From Caulobacteraceae bacterium (GTDB taxonomy: Bacteria; Pseudomonadota; Alphaproteobacteria; Caulobacterales; Caulobacteraceae): 11,152 nt of DNA. Below are positions 6,100 through 11,152 of this stretch, one piece after another. The position numbers and the translations under genes are program-made. The stretch lies in NCBI GenBank assembly GCA_020852035.1, contig JADZBR010000006.1, positions 1 through 11,152 on the forward strand. The letters are read 5' to 3'. The notes under the pieces are model-generated. The model made no database searches, was not told the origin of the DNA, and worked only from the letters and a program-made list of their open reading frames with translations. Positions within the stretch are counted from its first letter, which is position 1. Every line of letters begins with the position of its first letter.

Positions 6100-6203
6100 C
6101 TGCGTCCTTCGAGACGGCCGCCTTGCGGCCTCCTCAGGATGACCAATTCAGCACAAAGGTAGTCATGGTGAGGAGCGGCGAAGCCGCGTCTCGAACCACG
6201 CAG
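6100..6203. repeat. 104-bp cloverleaf-like inverted repeat between convergent genes
   Basis: Outer arms 6100-6115 and 6188-6203 (CTGCGT..TTCGAGAC) match at 14 of 16 positions. Inner arms TCCTCA..ATGAC (6131-6143) and its complement (6162-6174) match at 11 of 13. Between them each side carries its own perfect hairpin: GGCCGC-CTT-GCGGCC (6116-6130) and GCGGC-GAA-GCCGC (6175-6187). Folded, this is a stem with two side hairpins and a 16-18-base terminal loop. The element fills the gap between the hydrolase stop (6093) and the stop of the sulfoquinovose synthase (6206). Its wording resembles intergenic repeats I know from Caulobacterales genomes. It may serve as a bidirectional terminator. Confidence 0.75.
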
Positions 6204-6205
6204 GG

Positions 6206-7414
6206 CTACTCCGCCGCCACCGTCGGCGGCGGGGTGTTCGCCGCGCGGGCCCGTTCGGCGTTCCAGTGGGAGACGCAGGGGATCTTGGAGAAATCCACCC
6301 GGTCGGCGTAGCGGCGGGCGATCTCACTCACCTCCAGCAGCAGCCCGTCCTCCAGGGTGATCGGGTCGAGCCCGTAGCCCAGCAGGCGGCGGTTCTCCAC
6401 CGTCAGCTCGTTCTCGTCGGCCTCGGCGCGGGGGTTGGGCACATGGGCGATCTCCGCGCCGGTGAGGCGCGAGACGATGTTGGCGAGGTCGGCCACCCGC
6501 CAGCACTCGGTCATCTGGTTCATCACCTTCACCCGCTCGCCGCGCGCGGGGGGGTGGGTGAGCGCCAGCTCCACGCCGCGCACCGTGTCCTGGATGTTGA
6601 TGAACGCCCGCGTCTGACCGCCGGAGCCGTGCACGGTCAGGGGATGGCCGACCGCGGCCTGGATCAGGAAGCGGTTCAGCACCGTGCCGTAGTCGCCGTC
6701 GTAGTCGAAGCGGTTGACCAGCCGCTCGTCCCGCCGCGTCTCGGCGGTCTGGCAGCCCCAGACGATGCCCTGGTGCAGGTCGGTGATCCTGAGGCGGTCG
6801 TTCCTGGCGTAGAACTGGAAGAGCAGGGCGTCCTGGGTCTTGGTCAGGTGGTAGATCGAACCCGGATTGGCCGGATAGAGGATCTCCCGCTCGGTCCAGC
6901 CCTCGGTGGTCTCCACCTTCACGGTCAGGTAGCCCTCGGGGATGGCGAGGCCCGAGGTGCCGTAGCCGTAGACTCCCATCGTGCCGAGATGCGCCAGATG
7001 GATGTCGAGACCGCTCTCGACGATGGCGGCGAGGATGTCGTTGGTGGCGTTGAGATTGTTGTCGATGGTGTAGCGCTTGTGCTGCGCCGACTTCATCGAA
7101 TAGGGCGCGGCGCGCTGCTCGGCGAAGTGCACCACCGCCTCGGGGCGGAAGCGGCGCAGGAGCGCCAGAAGCTCTGCGTAATCCTTGCCGACGGTGAGCG
7201 GGTGGAAGCCGATGGCGCGGCCGGAAACCTCGCGCCAGGCCGCCAGACGCGCCTCGATATCGGCGATCGGCGTGAGGGATTCTGCTCCGAGCTCTTCGTC
7301 GATCCGGCGACGCGAGAGGTTGTCGGCGATCGCCACCTCGTGCCCGTTCGCCGAGAGGTGCAGCGCCGTCGGCCAGCCGCAGAACCCGTCGCCGCCTAAG
7401 ACCAGGACCCGCAT
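6206..7414 (-). CDS. sqdB: UDP-sulfoquinovose synthase (SQD1/SqdB)
   Basis: A 402-residue extended short-chain dehydrogenase that converts UDP-glucose plus sulfite to UDP-sulfoquinovose using bound NAD+. The N-terminus MRVLVLGGDGFCGWPTALHL carries the Rossmann glycine motif followed by DNLSRRRIDEELG. The hallmark stretches of the family are present: VHFAEQRAAPYSMKS (95-109), DNNLNAT, LGTMGVYGYG (143-152), YHLTK (188-192), LHQGIVWG, NRFDYDGDYGTVLNRF and GGQTRAFINIQDT. Thr145, Tyr188 and Lys192 fit the catalytic Thr-Tyr-Lys set known for SQD1. I chose the ATG at 7414, which has GGAGG 4 bases upstream and begins directly at the Rossmann strand. An ATG at 7444 would add ten residues (MADDDSRGGW). 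The product normally feeds the sulfolipid SQDG; no certain SQDG synthase is in the window. UDP-glucose would come from the nearby galU product. Confidence 0.93.
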   Translation of the reverse strand: MRVLVLGGDGFCGWPTALHLSANGHEVAIADNLSRRRIDEELGAESLTPIADIEARLAAWREVSGRAIGFHPLTVGKDYAELLALLRRFRPEAVVHFAEQRAAPYSMKSAQHKRYTIDNNLNATNDILAAIVESGLDIHLAHLGTMGVYGYGTSGLAIPEGYLTVKVETTEGWTEREILYPANPGSIYHLTKTQDALLFQFYARNDRLRITDLHQGIVWGCQTAETRRDERLVNRFDYDGDYGTVLNRFLIQAAVGHPLTVHGSGGQTRAFINIQDTVRGVELALTHPPARGERVKVMNQMTECWRVADLANIVSRLTGAEIAHVPNPRAEADENELTVENRRLLGYGLDPITLEDGLLLEVSEIARRYADRVDFSKIPCVSHWNAERARAANTPPPTVAAE

Positions 7415-7514
7415 CCACCCTCCACGGGAGTCGTCATCAGCCATGAATGGCTAACCTACCGGCGCGGGCAACGCAAAGCCGCACATCGACGCCCGCGTGG
7501 CGAACGCCTAAACA

Positions 7515-8519
7515 GTGCGCCGCGTTGCGGGCCTTCCAGGGAGAGGCGACCTGACCATCATCGTCACCGGCGTGGCCGGCTTCATCGGCAGCCACCTCGC
7601 TGCGCGCCTGCTGGCCGGCGGCGAGGCGGTGATCGGCGTCGACAGCTTCAACAGTTACTACGATCCGGCGTTGAAGGAGGCGCGTGTGGCGCGGCTGGCG
7701 GGGCCGCGGTTCCGGCTGGAGCGCTTCGACATTGCCGAGGCCGAGCGGACCGCGCGGCTGATCGCTGAGAGCGGCGCGGACCGCGTCGCGCACCTGGCCG
7801 CCCAGGCGGGCGTGCGCCATTCGATCGACAATCCTTTCGCCTATGAGCGCTCGAACCTGGCGGGGCAGCTGGCGGTGCTGGAGGCCTGCCGCCACGCGCC
7901 GGCCCGGCCGCAACTGGTCTACGCCTCGTCCAGTTCCGTCTATGGCTCGCGCCCGCTGACCGGCGAGGGATTTTCCGAGGACGACCCGGTGGACGCGCCG
8001 GTCTCGCTTTACGCGGCCACCAAGCGGGCGGGCGAGCTGATGGCGGGGACCTATGCGCGGCTCTATGGGATGCGCGCCACGGGCCTGCGGTTCTTCACCG
8101 TCTACGGGCCCTGGGGCCGGCCGGACATGGCCTATTTCAGCTTCACCCGGAAGATCCTGGCCGGCGAGCCCATCGAGGTGTTCGGCGAAGGGAAGATGGC
8201 GCGCGACTTCACCTACGTCGACGACATCGTCGACGGCGTCCTCGGCGTGCTCGACCACCCCGGCGGCGAGGGCGAGGCGCGGGTGTTCAACATCGGCGGC
8301 AGCCGGCCGGTCGGGCTGATGGACATGATCGAAACCCTGGAGCGCGCCCTTGGCAGCGAGGCGGCAAAGACGATGAAGCCGATGCAGCCGGGCGACGTGC
8401 CGGCGACCTTCGCGGATGTCTCGAAGCTGACGGCGCTGACGGGCTACGACCCCAAGGTGACCCTCGAGGAGGGCCTGCCGCGCTTCGTCGGCTGGTATCG
8501 TGGCTACTTCGGCGTTTGA
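7515..8519 (+). CDS. NAD-dependent epimerase, UDP-glucuronate 4-epimerase type
   Basis: An extended SDR nucleotide-sugar epimerase, probably interconverting UDP-glucuronate and UDP-galacturonate for surface polysaccharide or LPS. Numbering from the CTG at 7551 (322 residues), it has the Rossmann motif GVAGFIG (7-13), VDSFNSYYDPALKEAR (30-45) as in UDP-GlcA epimerases, SSSSVYG (126-132), the catalytic Y154-x3-K158 in SLYAATK, FFTVYGPWGRPDMA (181-194) and a C-terminal MQPGDVPATFADV. The first ordinary start is GTG 7515 (334 residues), which lacks a ribosome site and adds RRVAGLPGRGD. The CTG at 7551 has AGGGAG 7 bases upstream and gives the family-like N-terminus MTIIVTGVAGFIG. I list the longer frame as the outer limit, but think CTG may be the true start. 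It is divergent from the sulfoquinovose synthase and probably co-transcribed with the small gene 15 bases downstream. Confidence 0.88.
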   Translation: MRRVAGLPGRGDLTIIVTGVAGFIGSHLAARLLAGGEAVIGVDSFNSYYDPALKEARVARLAGPRFRLERFDIAEAERTARLIAESGADRVAHLAAQAGVRHSIDNPFAYERSNLAGQLAVLEACRHAPARPQLVYASSSSVYGSRPLTGEGFSEDDPVDAPVSLYAATKRAGELMAGTYARLYGMRATGLRFFTVYGPWGRPDMAYFSFTRKILAGEPIEVFGEGKMARDFTYVDDIVDGVLGVLDHPGGEGEARVFNIGGSRPVGLMDMIETLERALGSEAAKTMKPMQPGDVPATFADVSKLTALTGYDPKVTLEEGLPRFVGWYRGYFGV

Positions 8520-8534
8520 CGTGTAGGATGCGCC

Positions 8535-8903
8535 GTGGCTTCATCCACAACCATGAATATGCGCCCGACCTTTGACACGGCCAAGTTTCAGACCACGCTG
8601 ACCGACGGCGGCGTGCCCGAAGCTCAGGCGCGGGCCCAAACGGTCGCGCTCAACGGCGCGCTCGACGAAGCGATGGCGGATGTCGTGCATGAAACTGCGT
8701 TGGAACGTCTGGAAAGCCGATTGAACGCTCAATTCGAGCGGAGCCGGACGGAGTTCGACAAGTTGCGTTCGGACCTGCATCTTGAGATCGCTCAGACCCG
8801 CACCGAGTTCTCCGAGAAGCTCCGTCTGCAAGGATGGGCTATCGTCGGCACGAACGCTGCTCTGTTGGCCGCCGCCGTGGCGCTGATCAAGTTCACCCCC
8901 TGA
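8535..8903 (+). CDS. Small coiled-coil protein with C-terminal membrane helix (DUF1640-like)
   Basis: A 122-residue protein. The N-terminal part has a FDTAKFQTTLTDGGVPEAQARA segment (residues 13-34) like the opening of DUF1640/CCDC90-type proteins, to which mitochondrial MCUR1 belongs. A charged coiled coil with heptad character follows at about 50-95 (ALERLESRLNAQF, FDKLRSDLHLEIAQ). One hydrophobic helix close to the C-terminus (GWAIVGTNAALLAAAVALI) would anchor it in the inner membrane. The bacterial function is unknown. The start is GTG 8535 with AGGA six bases upstream; ATGs at 8553 and 8559 are alternatives. It follows the epimerase by 15 bases, and its last 11 bases overlap the 3' end of galU on the other strand. 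About a quarter of its codons end in A or T, against roughly a tenth in a sample of the epimerase, hinting at a different origin. The DUF1640 link is from motif memory. Confidence 0.78.
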   Translation: MASSTTMNMRPTFDTAKFQTTLTDGGVPEAQARAQTVALNGALDEAMADVVHETALERLESRLNAQFERSRTEFDKLRSDLHLEIAQTRTEFSEKLRLQGWAIVGTNAALLAAAVALIKFTP

Positions 8904-9765
8904 GCAGCGCCTCCACCGCCGCGCGCGCGGCATCGCCCAGGTCCGGCCGCTTCAGCGCCAGCGCCACATTGGCCCGCAGGAGGCCGATCTTGTCGCCACA
9001 GTCGTAGGAGACGCCGGCGTAGACCTGGGCGTGGAAGTCCTGGCGCTCCATCAGCCGCGCCATGCCGTCGGTCAGCTGGATCTCGCCGCCGGCGCCGCGG
9101 CCCTGCTCGGCCAGCAGCGGGAAAATCTCCGGCTGCAGGATGTAGCGGCCGGTGATCGAGAGGGTGGAGGGCGCGGCTTCGGGCTTCGGCTTCTCGACCA
9201 TGCCCTTCATCTTCACCAGGTCGCCGTCGCGCGAGAGCGGATCGACGATGCCGTATTTGTCGGTCTCGGAAGGCGCGACCTCCTCCACCGAGATCAGGTT
9301 GCCGCCGACCTTGCCGTAGGCGTCGACCAGCTGCTTCAGCCCGCCCGGCGCGGCGTCGATGATCACGTCGGGCAGCAGCACCGCGAACGGCTCGTCGCCG
9401 ACGATGTCGCGGGCGCACCAGACGGCGTGGCCCAGCCCCAGCGGCCGCATCTGGCGCACGAAGCTCATCTCGCCGGGCCTGGGCAGCTCTGCGCGGATGG
9501 CGGCCAGCATCTCGGTCTTGCCCTTGGCCTCCAGCTGGGCCTCGAGCTCGATGTGATGGTCGAAGTAGTCCTCGATCGCCGCCTTGCCGCGGCCGGTCAC
9601 GAAGACCAGGTGCTCGATGCCGGCTTCGCGGGCCTCCTCGACGATGTAGCTGAGGATCGGGCGATCGACGACGTTGAGCAGTTCCTTGGGCGTGGTCTTG
9701 GAGCCCGGCAGCACCCGCGTGCCCAGGCCAGCCACCGGCAACACCGCCTTGCGTACAGCTTTCAT
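8893..9765 (-). CDS. galU: UTP-glucose-1-phosphate uridylyltransferase
   Basis: A 290-residue cytoplasmic nucleotidyltransferase making UDP-glucose from UTP and glucose-1-phosphate, a normal length for bacterial GalU. Motifs in order are: the nucleotide-binding GLGTRVLPGSKTTPKELL (13-30), QMRPLGLGHAVWCA (105-118), the LLPDVI metal-site region (130-135), DKYGIV (169-174), VEKPKPE (190-196), GGEIQLTDG (227-235) and YDCGDKIG (254-261). I start at ATG 9765 (MKAVRKAVLPVAG) with CAGGG upstream; a TTG directly before it is unlikely to be used. Its product is the direct substrate of the UDP-sulfoquinovose synthase in this window and, after oxidation, the source of UDP-glucuronate for the epimerase. 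Its 3' end overlaps the convergent coiled-coil gene by 11 bases with no visible terminator. It diverges from the small lipoprotein gene. Confidence 0.96.
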   Translation of the reverse strand: MKAVRKAVLPVAGLGTRVLPGSKTTPKELLNVVDRPILSYIVEEAREAGIEHLVFVTGRGKAAIEDYFDHHIELEAQLEAKGKTEMLAAIRAELPRPGEMSFVRQMRPLGLGHAVWCARDIVGDEPFAVLLPDVIIDAAPGGLKQLVDAYGKVGGNLISVEEVAPSETDKYGIVDPLSRDGDLVKMKGMVEKPKPEAAPSTLSITGRYILQPEIFPLLAEQGRGAGGEIQLTDGMARLMERQDFHAQVYAGVSYDCGDKIGLLRANVALALKRPDLGDAARAAVEALLRG

Positions 9766-9849
9766 CAAACGCGCCCTGAATGGAGGTCCGCGCCGGTCTT
9801 AGCGGCGCCCGCGCGCGACGAAAACCATCACGGCCACGTGAGTTTCTTC

Positions 9850-9874
9850 GGAACGATTTCGTGATCGGCCGGTT
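9850..9874 (+). promoter_or_regulatory. Candidate EcfG (sigma-T, general stress response) promoter
   Basis: GGAAC (9850-9854), a 16-base spacer and GGTT (9871-9874) match the alphaproteobacterial EcfG pattern GGAAC, 16-18 bases, CGTT, at 8 of 9 defined positions. A start near 9881 would leave a leader of about 38 bases before the lipoprotein ATG at 9920. The rest of the divergent gap (9766-9919) has a GATTC at 9908-9912 and no other clear site. Pattern match only. Confidence 0.5.
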
Positions 9875-9919
9875 CGGCAAGCGGACCCGATACCCGAACG
9901 CTCCGGAGATTCTTCAAAG

Positions 9920-10189
9920 ATGACCTTCAAGACCCTCTCGGCCACCGTGGCGGCCCTGGCCCTCGCCGGCGCCCTCTCGGCCTGCGGCAACAAGGCCGAA
10001 GAGGCCAACGCGCAAGCCGCCGACGCCAACGCGGCCTACGCTGACGCCAACGCCGCCGCCGCTCAGGCCAACATGGCCGTGGCCGACGCCAACGCCGCGA
10101 CCGCCGATGCGAACGCCGCCGTGGCCGACGCCAATGTCGCCGGCGACATGGCCCCGGACGCGAACGGCGAGGCTTCGCCGCCGATGTAG
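9920..10189 (+). CDS. Small outer-membrane-type lipoprotein with Asn/Ala heptad repeats
   Basis: An 89-residue precursor with a lipoprotein signal: MTFK, hydrophobic Ala/Leu core, and lipobox LSAC with Cys22 as the lipidated residue. Gly-Asn at +2/+3 does not form the inner-membrane Asp+2 retention signal, so the outer membrane is likely. The mature 68 residues are almost entirely Ala, Asn and Asp. Asn occurs at 30, 37, 44, 51, 58, 65 and 72, exactly every seven residues, each preceded by Ala and, two back, by Glu, Asp or Gln. This is an alanine-zipper heptad helix, comparable in idea to Lpp/OprI trimers. It lacks their C-terminal Lys for peptidoglycan attachment, ending GEASPPM. CGGAG lies 11-12 bases before the ATG, a long spacing. 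A likely stress promoter precedes it. It ends 7 bases from the convergent glmS. Function unknown. Confidence 0.82.
   Translation: MTFKTLSATVAALALAGALSACGNKAEEANAQAADANAAYADANAAAAQANMAVADANAATADANAAVADANVAGDMAPDANGEASPPM
10001..10135 (+). repeat. 21-bp coding tandem repeat (heptad repeats)
   Basis: Degenerate 21-base units with the core GCCGACGCCAACGCC encode successive (A)-D-A-N-A-A-x heptads of the lipoprotein: six full periods between Asn30 and Asn72. The units differ at synonymous and x positions, so the array is not freshly duplicated. Copy number could vary between strains by slippage or recombination. Confidence 0.7.
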
Positions 10190-10196
10190 CCGCCGG

Positions 10197-11152
10197 CTAC
10201 TCGACCGTCACCGACTTGGCGAGGTTGCGCGGCTGGTCGACATCCGCCCCCTTCTGCACGGCCACATGGTAGGCCAGGAGCTGGATGGGCGCGGAATAGA
10301 CCAGCGGCGCGATCACCGGATCGCAGTCGGGAACGATGATCACCTTCGCGCCCTTCGGGGCATGCGCCGCCCCCTTGGCGTCGGTGAGCAGGACGATCGG
10401 CCCGCCGCGGGCCACCACCTCGCTCATGTTCGACATGGTCTTCTCGAAGAGCGCGTCGGACGGGGCCAGCACGATCACCGGCGTCGCCTCGTCGATCAGC
10501 GCGATGGGTCCGTGCTTGAGTTCGCCGGCGGCATAGCCCTCGGCGTGGATATAGCTGATTTCCTTGAGCTTCAGGGCGCCTTCCAGCGCCAGGGCATACA
10601 TCGCGCCGCGCCCGAAGTAGAGCACGTCGCGGGCGCGGGCGAGCTCGGGGGCGATCTTGCGGACCTCGTCCTCGATCTGGATCGACCGGGCCATCAGGCG
10701 CGGCGCTTCCAGCAGGAGCTGGGTCAGCCGGCGCTCCTCGCGAATGTCGATGCGGCCGCGGGCGACGCCGCAGGCGACCGCCAGGGCGGTCAGGGCGGCG
10801 ACCTGCGAGGTGAAGGCCTTGGTCGAGGCGACGCCGATCTCCGGCCCGGCGTTGGTGGGCCACAGGATGTCGGCCTCTCTAGCCATCGTGCTCTCGTGGA
10901 CGTTGACCACGGCGGCGGTTTTCAGGCCCTGGCTCTTGCACCAGCGCAGGGCCGCGAGGGTGTCCGCCGTCTCGCCGGACTGGGAGACCGCCACCGCCAG
11001 GGTGTCCGGGCTCATCGGCGGTTCGCGATAGCGGAACTCGGAGGCGACCTCGACCTCCACCGGCAGGCTCGCCAGGCGTTCGAAGATGTAGCGGGAGATC
11101 AGGCCGGCGTAGCTGGCCGTGCCGCAGGCGACGATCTGGATGCGGCCGACAC
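10197..11152 (-). CDS. glmS: Glutamine-fructose-6-phosphate aminotransferase, C-terminal part (5' end outside window)
   Basis: The last 318 residues of GlmS, which makes glucosamine-6-phosphate from fructose-6-phosphate and glutamine, the first step to UDP-GlcNAc for peptidoglycan and LPS. The frame is open to the right edge. Visible are the two SIS (isomerase) domains: RIQIVACGTASYAG at the start, VASEFRYREPP, the sugar-phosphate loop SQSGETADT, ASTKAFTSQ, then in the second domain YFGRGAMYALALEGALKLKEISYIHAEGYAAGELKHGPIALID, and the conserved C-terminus QPRNLAKSVTVE. The N-terminal glutaminase domain (Cys nucleophile) and about half of the gene lie outside. No glmS ribozyme is expected in this group, and the 5' region is not visible. 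The stop lies 7 bases from that of the convergent lipoprotein gene. Identification is secure. Confidence 0.97.
   Translation of the reverse strand, partial: VGRIQIVACGTASYAGLISRYIFERLASLPVEVEVASEFRYREPPMSPDTLAVAVSQSGETADTLAALRWCKSQGLKTAAVVNVHESTMAREADILWPTNAGPEIGVASTKAFTSQVAALTALAVACGVARGRIDIREERRLTQLLLEAPRLMARSIQIEDEVRKIAPELARARDVLYFGRGAMYALALEGALKLKEISYIHAEGYAAGELKHGPIALIDEATPVIVLAPSDALFEKTMSNMSEVVARGGPIVLLTDAKGAAHAPKGAKVIIVPDCDPVIAPLVYSAPIQLLAYHVAVQKGADVDQPRNLAKSVTVE

Noticed and set aside
8535..8548. GTGG-CTTCAT-CCAC hairpin covering the GTG start of the coiled-coil gene
   Set aside because: A 4-bp stem is too weak to be called a regulatory structure and is expected by chance.
1..11152. 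CRISPR arrays, IS elements, tRNA/rRNA genes, toxin-antitoxin or phage-defence genes
   Set aside because: Looked for on both strands; no regularly spaced repeats, transposase or integrase motifs, tRNA-like folds or defence-protein signatures were seen.

Overview
This is a high-GC, gene-dense chromosomal window that looks like an alphaproteobacterium of the Caulobacterales (Caulobacter or Phenylobacterium type). The reasons are: strong G/C third-position bias; IF-3 and GT4 proteins of alphaproteobacterial type; intergenic palindromes of kinds common in these genomes; and GANTC (CcrM methylation) sites that are scarce in genes but concentrated between them. The assignment is inference, because no rRNA or marker alignment could be run.

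Layout, left to right. (1) The 3' end of a PAF-acetylhydrolase-like serine esterase (+) converges on a 12-TM MFS exporter (-). The gap between them is filled by two back-to-back palindromic repeats whose outer edges supply both stop codons. (2) A small secreted protein of unknown function (+) converges on infC (-), which appears to start at a non-canonical ATT. (3) A GT4 and a GT9 glycosyltransferase (-), coupled by a TGATG overlap, are probably LPS/envelope glycan enzymes. Divergent from them is an alpha/beta hydrolase (+) of the ABHD10 thioesterase type. (4) A 104-bp cloverleaf-like inverted repeat separates that hydrolase from a convergent UDP-sulfoquinovose synthase (-). (5) Divergent from the synthase is a UDP-glucuronate 4-epimerase-like gene (+), followed by a small coiled-coil/TM protein of DUF1640 type (+). 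The latter overlaps tail-to-tail with galU (-). (6) A tiny lipoprotein built of perfect Asn/Ala heptads (+) follows a good match to an EcfG (general stress response) promoter. It converges, 7 nt apart, on the 3' two-thirds of glmS (-), which runs off the right edge.

Functional theme: precursors and transferases for cell-surface glycans. GlmS makes glucosamine-6-P and GalU makes UDP-glucose. UDP-glucose is the direct substrate of the sulfoquinovose synthase and, via UDP-glucose dehydrogenase (not in the window), the source of UDP-glucuronate for the epimerase. GT4 and GT9 would use activated sugars. Strand changes between almost every gene show that this is a neighbourhood of small transcription units rather than one operon.

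No phage, IS, CRISPR, tRNA or defence system is visible, and no gene-free stretch exceeds about 155 bases. The genes are mostly recognisable families. The more interesting signals are start-codon choice, repeats and small proteins.
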